From assembly GCA_041905785.1 (NCBI GenBank), contig JAYRKJ010000005.1:1-64000 (forward strand): a DNA stretch of 64,000 nucleotides. The letters are read 5' to 3'. Source of the stretch: Roseateles_B sp041905785 (GTDB lineage: Bacteria > Pseudomonadota > Gammaproteobacteria > Burkholderiales > Burkholderiaceae_C). The notes beneath the pieces are model-generated. The model saw only the letters and a program-made list of their open reading frames with translations. It was not told where the DNA came from and made no database searches. Each line of letters starts with the position of its first letter. Position 1 is the stretch's first letter. Both the position numbers and the translations under genes were made by a program. Shown here one piece after another: positions 24,925-33,919 of this stretch.

Positions 24925-25758
24925 TCAGACCGCCACCGGCGCCTTGATGGCCGGGTGATGCTGGTAGTCCAGGACTTCGAAGTCCTCGAGCTGGTAGTCG
25001 AACAGGCTGTCGGGCCTGCGCCGGATGCGAAGAGAGGGGTAGGGGAAGGGCTCGCGGGCGAGCTGCGTCTGCACCTGCTCGAAGTGGTTGCTGTAGATGT
25101 GGCAGTCGCCGCCGGTCCAGATGAAGTCGCCCACGTCCAGATCGCACTGCTGCGCCAGCATGTGCGTCAGCAGCGCATAGCTGGCGATATTGAAGGGCAC
25201 CCCCAGGAAGATGTCGGCGCTGCGCTGGTACAGCTGGCAGGAGAGCCGGCCCCGGCCGCCGGGTTCGGTGGCCGGGGCCACGTAGAACTGGAAGAAGGCA
25301 TGGCAGGGCATCAGGGCCATCTTGGAGAGATCGGCCACGTTCCAGGCGCTGACGATGATGCGGCGCGAATCCGGATTGCTGCGCAGCTGCTGCAGCACCT
25401 CGCTGATCTGGTCGATGTGCCCGCCTTCGGGCGTGGGCCATGAGCGCCATTGCACGCCGTAGACGGGGCCGAGCTCGCCGTCTTCGCGCGCCCATTCATC
25501 CCAGATGCTGCAGCCGCGCTCCTGCAGCCACTTCACGTTGGAGTCCCCGCGCAGGAACCACAAGAGCTCGAGAACGATGGACTTGAGGTGCACCTTCTTG
25601 GTCGTGACCAGCGGAAATCCCTCGCTGAGGTCAAAGCGCATCTGATGCCCGAACACCGAGCGGGTGCCGGTGCCCGTGCGGTCACCCTTGGCCACGCCGT
25701 GCTCATAGACATGGCGCATGAAGTCTTCGTACTGGCGGCGAACGGGGCGGGTGGTCAC
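24925..25758 (-). CDS. thyA: Thymidylate synthase
   Basis: Methylates dUMP to dTMP using methylenetetrahydrofolate, making the dihydrofolate that FolA recycles. The 277-aa product has the catalytic Cys152 in LMPCHAFFQFYV, the arginine pair in SRRIIVSAWN and the GDCHIYSNH motif. folA follows 20 nt downstream. Confidence 0.97.
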   Translation of the reverse strand: MTTRPVRRQYEDFMRHVYEHGVAKGDRTGTGTRSVFGHQMRFDLSEGFPLVTTKKVHLKSIVLELLWFLRGDSNVKWLQERGCSIWDEWAREDGELGPVYGVQWRSWPTPEGGHIDQISEVLQQLRSNPDSRRIIVSAWNVADLSKMALMPCHAFFQFYVAPATEPGGRGRLSCQLYQRSADIFLGVPFNIASYALLTHMLAQQCDLDVGDFIWTGGDCHIYSNHFEQVQTQLAREPFPYPSLRIRRRPDSLFDYQLEDFEVLDYQHHPAIKAPVAV

Positions 25759-25870
25759 GGCAATGGATTCCAGTGGCTGTGGGCCTGGGCGGGCGAGGAG
25801 GCTGCGTAGTTTATGCGAGGCGTCGCGAGCGTTGCGGAAGGGCTTTGACGTGGTGCTGAAGGCGGGCGGG

Positions 25871-27691
25871 TCATGCTTGCTCGAACTGCAGGGCCGCCAG
25901 CCCTGCGTAGATGCCGCCGCGCTGGATCAGCTCGGCGTGGCTGCCCTGTTCGACGATGCGCCCATGGTCCAGCACCAGGATGCGGTCGGCCCGCTGCACC
26001 GTGGCCAGCCGGTGGGCGATGACCAGCGTGCTGCGCCGTCGCATGGCGGCTTCCAGTGCAGCCTGCACCACGCGTTCGCTTTCCGCGTCCAGCGCGCTGG
26101 TGGCCTCGTCCAGCAGCAGCAGCGGTGGATTCTTCAGGATGGCGCGCGCAATGCTGATGCGCTGGCGCTGCCCACCCGACAGCCGCACGCCGCGCTCGCC
26201 GAGAAAGGTCTGGTAGCCCTGGGGCAGGGCGCTGATGAAGTCGTGGGCAAAGGCCGCCTTGGCCGCAGCGTAGACCTCCTCGTCGCTGGCCTCGGGCCGA
26301 CCGTAGCGTATGTTCTCCAGGGCATTGGTCGAGAAGATCACGCTGTCTTGCGGCACCAGGCCGATGCGCTGCCGCAGTGCCTGCAGCCGCAACTGGTCGA
26401 TGGGCACGCCGTCGAGCTCGATGAGGCCCGACTGCACGTCGTAGAAGCGTTGCAGCAGCTGGAACACGGTGCTCTTGCCGGCACCGCTGGCGCCCACCAG
26501 CGCCACCGTCTCGCCCGGCGCCACCGTCAGGTCGAGCCCTTGAAGCGCGGGCTTGTCCGGCCGGGAGGGGTAGTGGAAATGAACATCCCGCAGCTTCAGC
26601 GTCGCGCCTTCGCCCGCCGCAGGCAACGCCACCGGTCGGGCCGGCTCCTGGATGGGGGACTGGGCGTGCAGCAGCTCGCCCAGGCGCTCCATGGCGCCGG
26701 CGGCGCGCAGCACATCGCCCCAGACTTCCGCCAGCACCGCCACGCTGGAGACCAGCAGGGTCACGTACACCAGGGTCTGACCCAGGTGCCCCGCGCTCAT
26801 GCGGCCTTCGATGACGGCCTGTGTGCCCTGGTACAGGCCGTAGAGCATCGCACCGAAGGTGGCGGCGATCAGGAAGGCGACCATCATGGCCCGCGTGCGC
26901 ATGCGCTTGCGTGCGGTGGCGAAGGCGGCTTCGCTGGCCGCGTCGAACCGGCGGGCCTCGCGGGCCTCCTGGGTGTAGCTCTGCACCACGGTGACGGCAT
27001 TGATCACCTCGGCGGCGATGGCGCTGGTGTCTGCCACGCGGTCCTGGCTGGCCCGGCTGAGTTTGCGCACGCGCCGCCCCAGCAGCACCGCGGGCAGCAC
27101 GACCAGGCCCAGCAGGCCCAACACGGGCAGCATCAGGCGCGGATTGCTCAGCACCAGCATCAGCAGTGCGCCGGTGCCCATCACGATATTGCGCAGACCC
27201 ATGGAGAAGCTGGATCCCACCACGGTCTGGACCACGGTGGTGTCCGTGGTCAGCCGGCTCAGCACCTCGCCGGTCTGCGTGGTCTCGAAGAAGGCCGGGC
27301 TCTGGCGCAGTACATGGCGGTAGACCGCATTGCGCAGGTCGGCCGTGACACGCTCGCCCAGCCAGCTCACGCTGTAGAAGCGGGCCGCGGAGAACAGCGC
27401 CAGCGCCACGCTCACGCCGAAGAGCGCGCCGAAGTGGCCGCGCAGCGCCATGACGCGCTGGCCCGGTTCTGCCGCGACCAGCCCCTGGTCGATGAGGTCC
27501 TTCAGCGCAATGGGCAGGGCCAGGGTGCTGAGGGCCGCCAGCAGCAGGAAGACGCCCGCCAGCGCCACGCGCAGCCGATAGGGCCGCAGAAATGGCCACA
27601 GCGCGCGAAGCGCCTGGGGGCGTCCGCGCTTGTCGCGCTTCTCTTCGGCGGCGGTGCGGGAAGCGGTGCTGAGAGCGGCGGTGTCGGTCAT
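25871..27691 (-). CDS. ABC transporter, fused permease and ATPase (MsbA/LmrA-like)
   Basis: A 606-aa half-transporter that should act as a homodimeric exporter in the inner membrane. An N-terminal six-helix type IV exporter domain (about residues 30-330) is followed by an ATPase with Walker A GASGAGKST (near 395), signature LSGGQRQRI (near 500) and Walker B LLLLDEATSALD (near 520). There is no C39 peptidase domain. The substrate could be a lipid or drug. It is divergent from the MarR efflux operon, with about 160 bp between starts. Confidence 0.92.
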   Translation of the reverse strand: MTDTAALSTASRTAAEEKRDKRGRPQALRALWPFLRPYRLRVALAGVFLLLAALSTLALPIALKDLIDQGLVAAEPGQRVMALRGHFGALFGVSVALALFSAARFYSVSWLGERVTADLRNAVYRHVLRQSPAFFETTQTGEVLSRLTTDTTVVQTVVGSSFSMGLRNIVMGTGALLMLVLSNPRLMLPVLGLLGLVVLPAVLLGRRVRKLSRASQDRVADTSAIAAEVINAVTVVQSYTQEAREARRFDAASEAAFATARKRMRTRAMMVAFLIAATFGAMLYGLYQGTQAVIEGRMSAGHLGQTLVYVTLLVSSVAVLAEVWGDVLRAAGAMERLGELLHAQSPIQEPARPVALPAAGEGATLKLRDVHFHYPSRPDKPALQGLDLTVAPGETVALVGASGAGKSTVFQLLQRFYDVQSGLIELDGVPIDQLRLQALRQRIGLVPQDSVIFSTNALENIRYGRPEASDEEVYAAAKAAFAHDFISALPQGYQTFLGERGVRLSGGQRQRISIARAILKNPPLLLLDEATSALDAESERVVQAALEAAMRRRSTLVIAHRLATVQRADRILVLDHGRIVEQGSHAELIQRGGIYAGLAALQFEQA

Positions 27692-27804
27692 GGTGAGGGC
27701 GGGTTCGATATGGGGGCCTGCGCGCAGCTGGGGCCGCGCCCGGCGAATGCAAGGCGGACTGTGCGCAAGGCGGCAGTGTCAGGCCGTCCGGCATGGCCAC
27801 AGAG

Positions 27805-27833
27805 ATGACAAGGATATTTGCCTTGGCAATAAT
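27805..27833 (+). promoter_or_regulatory. Promoter of the MarR efflux operon
   Basis: ATGACA (27805-27810), a 17-bp spacer and AATAAT (27828-27833) form a plausible sigma-70 promoter. The operator palindromes overlap its spacer, -10 and start site. The expected start near 27840 leaves a leader of about 10 nt before the ATG at 27850. Confidence 0.55.
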
Positions 27834-27844
27834 TGCCTAGGCAA
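27818..27844. promoter_or_regulatory. Operator of the MarR efflux operon (two palindromes)
   Basis: TTGCCTTGGCAA (27818-27829, near-perfect) and TTGCCTAGGCAA (27833-27844, perfect) lie side by side with centres 15 bp apart. Their inner arms form a third palindrome, GGCAATAATTGCC. They cover the -10 box and transcription start, as expected for repression by the MarR protein encoded 6 bp downstream. Confidence 0.75.
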
Positions 27845-27849
27845 CTGAT

Positions 27850-28347
27850 ATGAAAAAGACACCTCCCACCCTGACGCCGGCCGCTTTCTACAGCGCCGAC
27901 ACCTACCGCAGCCAGGACAGCATCGGCTGGCTGATGCATCGCATCAAGCAGTCCATCGTCCACCAGGCCGACAAGCGCCTGTGCCGGCACGGCCTGACCC
28001 ATGCGCAGTGGGCGCCCATGCTGCGCCTGCGCCTGCATGGCCCCAGCTCCACCCTGCAGCTGGGCAAGGATTTGGACATGGACGCCGGTGCCCTGAGCCG
28101 CCTGCTGGATCGCCTGGAGGCCAAGGGCCTGGTGCTGCGCGAACGCTCCAGCACGGACCGTCGCGTGGTCCACGTCTCCCTGAGCGAAGACGGGCAGCGC
28201 ATGACGGCCGAGCTGCCGGCCGTGCTGTCCGAGGTGTTCAACGCACATCTGTCCGGCTTCACCGAAGCCGAATGGCACACCCTGATCGAACTGCTGCAGC
28301 GCCTGGTCGCCAACGGCGATGCGCTGCGCGAGGCAAGCAAGGAATGA
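27850..28347 (+). CDS. MarR family transcriptional regulator
   Basis: A 165-aa winged-helix regulator. The HTH and wing are visible in STLQLGKDLDMDAGALSRLL and the STDRRVVHVSLSEDG stretch, with dimerisation helices at both ends. MarR proteins usually repress adjacent efflux genes and let go when they bind an aromatic or drug ligand. The outer membrane factor gene overlaps its stop by 4 nt (ATGA) and emrAB-like genes follow, so one operon is very likely. The leader is very short and no good ribosome site precedes the ATG at 27850. Confidence 0.94.
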   Translation: MKKTPPTLTPAAFYSADTYRSQDSIGWLMHRIKQSIVHQADKRLCRHGLTHAQWAPMLRLRLHGPSSTLQLGKDLDMDAGALSRLLDRLEAKGLVLRERSSTDRRVVHVSLSEDGQRMTAELPAVLSEVFNAHLSGFTEAEWHTLIELLQRLVANGDALREASKE

Positions 28348-29786
28348 AACCGATGTCTCCACACTACCGTCCGGGCGCATGGCGCCTGTCCGCCTTGCCG
28401 GCGCTGCTGCTGGCTCTGGGCCTGATGGCGGCCTGTGCGCCGCTACCGCCGCAGCCTGCCGCGCCGCAGCGCCTGCAGGGCGAAACGCTGGGGCTTGCAC
28501 CCGCGAGCGCCGCCGCGCAGCCCGGCAGCGCCTTTTGGCGCAGCTGGGGCGACGAGCGCCTCAATGCCCTGATGGACAAGGCCCTGCGCGACGCCCCCAG
28601 CCTGGCCCTGGCACGGGCCCGCATTGCCAAGTCTGCCGCTGCAGTGGACAACGCGGCGGCCGCCGACAAGCCCATCATCGGCGTGGGGCTGGACATCGAA
28701 CGCCAGCGCTTCAGCGAGCACGGCATGTATCCGCCGCCGCTGGCCGGCAGCGTCCGAAACACGGCCACGCTGCAGGCAGGCGTCAGCTATGACTGGGACT
28801 TCTTTGGCCGGCACGAGGCGGCGCTGCAGGCCAGCCTGGGCCAGCAGCGTGCGCTGCAGGCTGAGGCCGAGGCGGCGCGCCTGAACATCGCCAGCGCGGT
28901 GCTGCGTGCCTGGCTGGGCCTGGCTCGCAGCGTGAGCCAGGAGCAGCTGCTGCAGCAACAGATCCAGCTGCGCGAGCAGGCGTTGGACCTGGTGCGACAG
29001 CGCCGCGCCGCCGGCCTGGACACCGACATTGAGCTGCGCAGTGCCGAGGCGCCGCTGGCCGATCTGCAGCGTCAGCGCCTGGCCCTGCAGCAGTTGGCGC
29101 AGGCCCATCGCGTGCAGCTGGCCGCCTTGAGCGTGCAGCCGGTGGAGGCGCTGGCGGGCTGGTCACCGCAGCTGCCGGCCGAGGTGGCGCCCGCTCAGGC
29201 CCCCAGCCTGGACCTGCTGGCCTCGCGGCCTGACGTGCGTGCGGCGCTGGCCCGCGTCGAGGCCGCCGGCTATGAAATCACCGCCGCGCGCGGCCGCTTC
29301 TATCCGGACCTCACGCTCAATGCCTTTGCCGGCTTCAGCAGCATCGGCCTGGACAAGCTGCTGGAGGGCGGCAGCCACCAGCTGGGCTTCGGCCCTTCGC
29401 TGCGTCTGCCCTTGTTTGACACGGGGCGCCTGCGTGCCGGCTTCAAGGCGGCCGTTGCCGAGCAGGACGCCGCCGTGGCGGCCTACAACGGCGCCGTGCT
29501 GGAGGGCGTCCGCGACGCCCGCGAGCAATGGGAAGCACTGCAGTCGCTGCAGGCCCAGCAAAGCCCGCAGCAAGCCGTGCTGCGCAGCAACGAGCAGCAG
29601 CTGCGCCTGGCCCAGGAGCGCCACGCCGCGGGCCTGGGCAACCGCCTGCCCGTGATCCAGGCCCAGCAGGCGCTGCTGCAGCAGCAGCGGCAATCGGTGG
29701 AGTTGCGCGCCCAGCAGCTGGAGGCGCGCGTGCAGCTGATGCGGGCCCTGGGCGGCGAAGCCCCCAAGCATGAATCCCGCGGCTGA
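28344..29786 (+). CDS. NodT-family efflux outer membrane lipoprotein
   Basis: A 480-aa TolC-like channel of the NodT/OprM type. A signal peptide ends in the lipobox LMAAC (Cys31), followed by two OEP repeats rich in Ala, Gln and Leu (about 55-260 and 265-470) forming the periplasmic helical barrel. Its ATG overlaps the marR stop. It should be the outer-membrane exit for the pump encoded by the next two genes. Confidence 0.94.
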   Translation: MKPMSPHYRPGAWRLSALPALLLALGLMAACAPLPPQPAAPQRLQGETLGLAPASAAAQPGSAFWRSWGDERLNALMDKALRDAPSLALARARIAKSAAAVDNAAAADKPIIGVGLDIERQRFSEHGMYPPPLAGSVRNTATLQAGVSYDWDFFGRHEAALQASLGQQRALQAEAEAARLNIASAVLRAWLGLARSVSQEQLLQQQIQLREQALDLVRQRRAAGLDTDIELRSAEAPLADLQRQRLALQQLAQAHRVQLAALSVQPVEALAGWSPQLPAEVAPAQAPSLDLLASRPDVRAALARVEAAGYEITAARGRFYPDLTLNAFAGFSSIGLDKLLEGGSHQLGFGPSLRLPLFDTGRLRAGFKAAVAEQDAAVAAYNGAVLEGVRDAREQWEALQSLQAQQSPQQAVLRSNEQQLRLAQERHAAGLGNRLPVIQAQQALLQQQRQSVELRAQQLEARVQLMRALGGEAPKHESRG

Positions 29787-29853
29787 GACGCCTCCCGCCA
29801 ATGAACACCGGCAGCTCCGCCTGGAACCGCCCCAACGCCAAGACACGATCATC

Positions 29854-31155
29854 ATGAGCCAAGACAACAACAGCAGCCCCGTCGCCAAGAGCAGCAACCC
29901 GCAGCGCAAGAAGGGGCTCACCACGGTCGCCATCGCCCTGGTCCTGGGCTTTGGCGCCTATGCCACCTACCAGTGGCTGGTGGGCCGCCATTTCGAGAAG
30001 ACCGACAACGCCTATGTGCAGGCCAGGGTAGTACAGATCACGCCCCTGGTCGGCGGCACCGTGCGGGCCATCCACGTGGACGACACCGACGCCGTCAAGG
30101 CCGGTCAGAAGCTGGTGAGCCTGGACCCGGTGGACGCCCGCATGGCTCTTGAGCAGGCCCAGGCCCAGCTGGGGCAGACCGTGCGCGAGGTGCGTACCCT
30201 GTTCGCCAACAACGCCACCCTGCAGGCCCAGGCCCGCAGCCGTGAGGCCGAACTGCAGCGCGCCCGCAGCGAGGTGTCGCGCCTCAAGGATGACGTCAGC
30301 CGCCGCGAGCCCCTGGTGGCCGGCGGTGCCGTCGGCAAGGAAGAGCTGGAGCATGCCCGCGCCCAGCTCAAGACGGCGCAGGCCGCTGCCGCGGCTGCCG
30401 AGGCCGCCGTCGAGGCTGCCCGGGAGCAGCTGCTGTCCAGCCAGTCGCTGACCGACGGCACCAGCGTCGAGCAGCATCCCAATGTGCAGCGTGCGGCGGC
30501 CCGGGTGCGCGAGACCTTCCTGGCTGTGCAGCGCAATGAGTTGCTGGCGCCGGTGGACGGCTGGGTGGCGCGCCGCAATGTGCAGCTCGGTCAGCGCGTG
30601 GCAGCCGGCGCGCCGCTGATGAGCGTGGTGGGCCTGCAGCAGGCATGGGTCGACGCCAATTTCAAGGAAGGCCAGCTGTCCCGCCTGCGCATCGGCCAGC
30701 CGGTGAGCCTGGTGGCCGACGTCTACGGTGACAAGATCGAGTTCCACGGCAAGGTGGTGGGCCTGGGCGCCGGCACCGGTGCGGCCTTCGCGGTGCTGCC
30801 GGCGCAGAACGCCACCGGCAACTGGATCAAGGTGGTGCAGCGCGTGCCGGTGCGCATCGCCCTGGATGCCAAGGAACTGGCCGAGCATCCGCTGCGCGTG
30901 GGCCTGTCGATGAACGTCGCGGTGGACGTCCGCGACCAGTCGGGCAAGCCGCTTTCTGACAGCGTTCTTGCCAGCAGTGCAAGTACCACCAAGGTGTTCG
31001 AGGACCAGGACCGCGCGGCGGACGCCGAGGTGCAGCGCATCATCCAGGCCAATCTGGGCCGCGCCGGCAAGCCGGCCGGCAATGCGGAGCATGGCGGTGC
31101 CAAGGCCCACGCCAAGGCCGTCAAGGGTACGGACGCCGCCCACGGAAAGGCCTGA
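29854..31155 (+). CDS. EmrA-like membrane fusion protein (HlyD family)
   Basis: The periplasmic adaptor of a three-part efflux pump. One N-terminal transmembrane helix (LTTVAIALVLGFGAYATYQW) is followed by the EmrA hallmark TDNAYVQARVVQITPLVGGTV region, an alpha-helical hairpin (about 100-200) and the NWIKVVQRVPVRIALD beta-barrel part. I chose ATG 29854, giving 433 aa and a normal short N-terminus; ATG 29770 overlaps the previous gene and would add 28 residues. The C-terminus has an unusual Ala/Lys-rich tail of about 60 residues. Confidence 0.92.
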   Translation: MSQDNNSSPVAKSSNPQRKKGLTTVAIALVLGFGAYATYQWLVGRHFEKTDNAYVQARVVQITPLVGGTVRAIHVDDTDAVKAGQKLVSLDPVDARMALEQAQAQLGQTVREVRTLFANNATLQAQARSREAELQRARSEVSRLKDDVSRREPLVAGGAVGKEELEHARAQLKTAQAAAAAAEAAVEAAREQLLSSQSLTDGTSVEQHPNVQRAAARVRETFLAVQRNELLAPVDGWVARRNVQLGQRVAAGAPLMSVVGLQQAWVDANFKEGQLSRLRIGQPVSLVADVYGDKIEFHGKVVGLGAGTGAAFAVLPAQNATGNWIKVVQRVPVRIALDAKELAEHPLRVGLSMNVAVDVRDQSGKPLSDSVLASSASTTKVFEDQDRAADAEVQRIIQANLGRAGKPAGNAEHGGAKAHAKAVKGTDAAHGKA

Positions 31156-31157
31156 GC

Positions 31158-32720
31158 ATGAGCGCCCCCGCTGCCGCCATGGCGCCACCGCCGCCGCTCA
31201 AGGGCACCGACCTGGTGGTGGGCACCATTGCCCTCTCGCTGGCGACCTTCATGAACGTGCTGGACTCGTCCATCGCCAACGTGTCGTTGCCGGCCATCGC
31301 CGGCGACCTGGGCGTGAGCCCGGTGCAGGGCACCTGGGTGATCACGAGCTTCGGCGTGGCCAACGCCATCTCCGTGCCGCTGACGGGCTGGCTGACCCAG
31401 CGCTTCGGCGCCGTGCGCCTGTTCACAGCGAGCGTGCTGCTCTTCGTGCTGGCCTCCTGGCTCTGCGGCTTTGCCCACTCGCTGGAGATGCTGGTGGCCT
31501 GCCGCGTGCTGCAGGGCCTGGTGGCGGGGCCCATGATTCCGCTGTCGCAAACCCTGCTGCTGTCCAGCTATCCGCCGGCCAAGGCCGGCACCGCCCTGGC
31601 CTTGTGGGGTGTGACGACGCTGGTTGCGCCGGTGGTCGGCCCCTTGCTCGGCGGCTGGATCACCGACAACGTCTCCTGGCCCTGGATCTTCTACATCAAC
31701 GTCCCGGTGGGCCTGCTGGCCGCGGGCATGACCTGGAGCATCTACCGCCGGCGCGAAACGCTGGTCAAGAAGCTGCCCATCGACGGCGTGGGCCTGGCCC
31801 TGCTGGTGCTGTGGGTCGGCGCCTTGCAGATCATGCTGGACAAGGGCAAGGAGCTGGACTGGTTTGCCAGCCCGGAGATCCGCATCCTGGGCCTGACGGC
31901 GCTGATCGGCTTTGTCATCTTCCTGGTCTGGGAGCTGACGGACGAGCATCCGGTGGTGGACCTGCGGCTCTTCGCGGGGCGCAACTTCCTTTTCGGCGCG
32001 ACGACGCTGTCCATCGCCTACGGCCTCTTCTTCGGCAACGTGGTGCTGCTGCCCCTGTGGCTGCAGCAATGGATGGGCTACACGGCCACCGACGCCGGCA
32101 TGGCGCTGGCGCCGGTGGGTCTGCTGGCCATCCTGCTGTCGCCGCTGGTGGGCCGCAACGTGGGGCGGGTGGACCCGCGCTGGATGGCCAGCTTCGCCTT
32201 CGTGGTGTTTGCCATCGTGCTGAAGATGCGGGCCAACTTCACCACGCAGACGGACTTCGCGACCATCATGATCCCCACCATTTTGCAGGGTGCTGCGCTG
32301 GCCTTCTTCTTCATCCCGCTGACCACGCTGACGCTGTCGGGCATCACGCCGGACCGCATCGCGGCGGCGGCCGGCCTGTCGAACTTCGTGCGGATCACGG
32401 CGGGCGCCATGGGCACCTCGATCTCGACCACGCTGTGGGAGAACCGCGCGACCTTGCACCACCACCACCTGGCCGAGCGCCTGGCCCAGGGCGATGCGGT
32501 GACCGGTGAGGCCCTGCAGCAGCTGCAGGCCGGCGGCATGAGCCCGGAGCAGGCCCTGAGCTGGCTCAACCGCATGGTGGACCAGCAGGCCTTCACACGG
32601 GCGGCGGATGACATCTTCATCGCCTCGGCCGCCATCTTCCTGGTGCTGATCGCCTCGGTGTGGCTCACCAAGCGGCCACCGCGCCTGGCGGCACCGGTGG
32701 ATGCAGGCGGTGCGCACTGA
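31158..32720 (+). CDS. DHA2-family MFS multidrug transporter (EmrB/QacA type)
   Basis: A 520-aa inner-membrane drug/proton antiporter with about fourteen helices. Motifs typical of DHA2 are LATFMNVLDSSIANVSLP in helix 1, QGTWVITSFGVANAISVPLT and GPLLGGWITD (motif C). It starts 2 nt after the emrA-like stop, so synthesis is coupled. With the adaptor and outer-membrane channel it forms a complete EmrAB-TolC-like pump under MarR control. Confidence 0.95.
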   Translation: MSAPAAAMAPPPPLKGTDLVVGTIALSLATFMNVLDSSIANVSLPAIAGDLGVSPVQGTWVITSFGVANAISVPLTGWLTQRFGAVRLFTASVLLFVLASWLCGFAHSLEMLVACRVLQGLVAGPMIPLSQTLLLSSYPPAKAGTALALWGVTTLVAPVVGPLLGGWITDNVSWPWIFYINVPVGLLAAGMTWSIYRRRETLVKKLPIDGVGLALLVLWVGALQIMLDKGKELDWFASPEIRILGLTALIGFVIFLVWELTDEHPVVDLRLFAGRNFLFGATTLSIAYGLFFGNVVLLPLWLQQWMGYTATDAGMALAPVGLLAILLSPLVGRNVGRVDPRWMASFAFVVFAIVLKMRANFTTQTDFATIMIPTILQGAALAFFFIPLTTLTLSGITPDRIAAAAGLSNFVRITAGAMGTSISTTLWENRATLHHHHLAERLAQGDAVTGEALQQLQAGGMSPEQALSWLNRMVDQQAFTRAADDIFIASAAIFLVLIASVWLTKRPPRLAAPVDAGGAH

Positions 32721-32747
32721 CGCCGTCGGCATGAAGCCGGCATGAAG

Positions 32748-32780
32748 AAAGGGCGAGGCCTCAGCGGTCCTCGCCCTTTT
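32748..32780. terminator. Bidirectional terminator between the efflux operon and the RHH gene
   Basis: AAAGGGCGAGG (32748-32758) pairs with CCTCGCCCTTT (32769-32779) around a 10-nt loop, flanked by TTTT on the right and by TTTCTTC on the minus strand. The stop codon of the RHH gene lies within the loop, so this structure serves both converging operons. Confidence 0.85.
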
Positions 32781-33003
32781 CCATTTCAGCGCTTGCGTCG
32801 CCGCCCGGCCCCTTGGGCGGCCGCCCGCGCTTGGGCCCAGGCGCGGCGTCCAGGCGGATGCCGCGCCGCTGCAGGGCCTCGCGCAGCAGGTACTCGATCT
32901 GCGCATTGCTGGAGCGCAGCTCACGCGCGGCCAGGCGCTCGATCTCGTCCCACAACTCGGGTGGGAGGCGCAGCAGGAAGCTCTTCTTGCCCGGACTGCC
33001 CAT
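32761..33003 (-). CDS. Ribbon-helix-helix (Arc-like) DNA-binding protein
   Basis: An 80-aa small regulator. The RHH fold is seen in KKSFLLRLPPELWDEIERLA followed by SNAQIEYLLREALQRRG, like Arc or MetJ. A Pro/Gly/Lys-rich tail (KRGRPPKGPGG) adds an AT-hook-like element. I start it at ATG 33003, 7 nt after the SPFH stop; the open frame upstream overlaps that gene. It probably binds the palindrome at 33920-33941 and controls its own operon. Confidence 0.85.
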   Translation of the reverse strand: MGSPGKKSFLLRLPPELWDEIERLAARELRSSNAQIEYLLREALQRRGIRLDAAPGPKRGRPPKGPGGDASAEMEKGEDR

Positions 33004-33010
33004 GCGCGGC

Positions 33011-33904
33011 TCAGTTGTAGAGCGTGCCGGTGTTGACAATGGGCTGGGTGTCCTTGTCGGAGCACAGCACCACCAGCAGGTTGGACACCATGGCGGCCTT
33101 ACGCTCGTCGTCCAGCACCACGATCTCGCGCTCGGACAGGCCCTTCAGCGCCGACTCCACCATGCTCACCGCGCCGTGCACGATGCGCTGGCGGGCACTG
33201 ATGATGGCCTCGGCCTGCTGGCGGCGCAGCATCACCTGCGCGATCTCGGGAGCGTAGGCCAGGTGGGTCAGCTTGGCGTCCAGCACCTCCACGCCGGCCG
33301 CCGCGAAGCGCTCCTGCAGTTCGGCCTTCATGGCCGCGGCGACTTCGTCCTGGCCGGCGCGCAGGGTGGTCTCACCGGCCTCCAGATCCTCGCCGTCGTC
33401 ATAGGCATAGAGATTGGCCGTGTGCCGCAGCGCAGCTTCGGCCTGGATCCGCACATAGGTCTCGTAGCTGTCCACGTCGAAGAGGGCCTGGGCCGTGTCG
33501 CTCACGCGCCAGACCACGGCCGCGCTGATCTCGATGGGATTGCCGCGCTTGTCATTGACCTTCAGCGTGGGCGAGACCAGGTTGCGCGAGCGCAGGGAGA
33601 GGCGCTGCTTGCCGGCCAGCGGATTGGCCCAGCGCAGGCCCGGTTCCCGGTCCGTGCCGATGTAGCGGCCGAACAGGGTCATCACCCGGCCTTCGTTGGG
33701 CTGCTGCATGTACAGGCCTGCACCGACGAAGACCGACAGCACCATGCTCAGCACGGCCCCGACCAGATGGTGGGCCACGACGGCCAGGAAGGCGGCCAGC
33801 CCCCACAGGGACAGGATGCCCAGCAGGGCGAGGTAGCCGCTGGCGGCGTTGGCGCGGCGCTCGGCCGTGTGGGCTTGTTGCGGGATCGTGCGGGCTGTGC
33901 TCAT
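33011..33904 (-). CDS. SPFH/band-7 domain membrane protein
   Basis: A 297-aa protein with two N-terminal hydrophobic helices (about 24-66) and an SPFH domain (about 67-260) including the GAGLYMQQPNEGRV entry and the VRIQAEAALRH stretch. SPFH proteins form ring oligomers in the membrane linked to protein quality control or stress. The next gene is an RHH regulator, a known pairing. The ribosome site is AGGAGG just before the ATG, and a 22-bp palindrome lies upstream. Confidence 0.92.
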   Translation of the reverse strand: MSTARTIPQQAHTAERRANAASGYLALLGILSLWGLAAFLAVVAHHLVGAVLSMVLSVFVGAGLYMQQPNEGRVMTLFGRYIGTDREPGLRWANPLAGKQRLSLRSRNLVSPTLKVNDKRGNPIEISAAVVWRVSDTAQALFDVDSYETYVRIQAEAALRHTANLYAYDDGEDLEAGETTLRAGQDEVAAAMKAELQERFAAAGVEVLDAKLTHLAYAPEIAQVMLRRQQAEAIISARQRIVHGAVSMVESALKGLSEREIVVLDDERKAAMVSNLLVVLCSDKDTQPIVNTGTLYN

Positions 33905-33919
33905 GGGGCCCTCCTGTGA

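Noticed and set aside
25871..27691. The ABC exporter as processing and export system for the RiPP
   Set aside because: It has no C39 peptidase domain, is on the opposite strand and is separated from the precursor by DUF4337, folA and thyA.
27903..28364. Minus-strand 153-aa ORF opposite marR
   Set aside because: Shadow of the MarR coding sequence, Arg/Ser-rich and without a ribosome site.
28344..32720. The EmrAB-type pump as dedicated RiPP exporter
   Set aside because: It is 5 kb away, under its own MarR operator, and has the composition of a general drug pump; no evidence links the two.
30723..33065. Long antisense ORFs such as this 780-aa minus-strand frame, and similar ones at 4573-6036, 7892-9529 and 39233-42040
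   Set aside because: They lie opposite clear genes with conserved motifs and consist of low-complexity His/Gln/Gly/Arg translations, the usual shadow of high-GC codon use.
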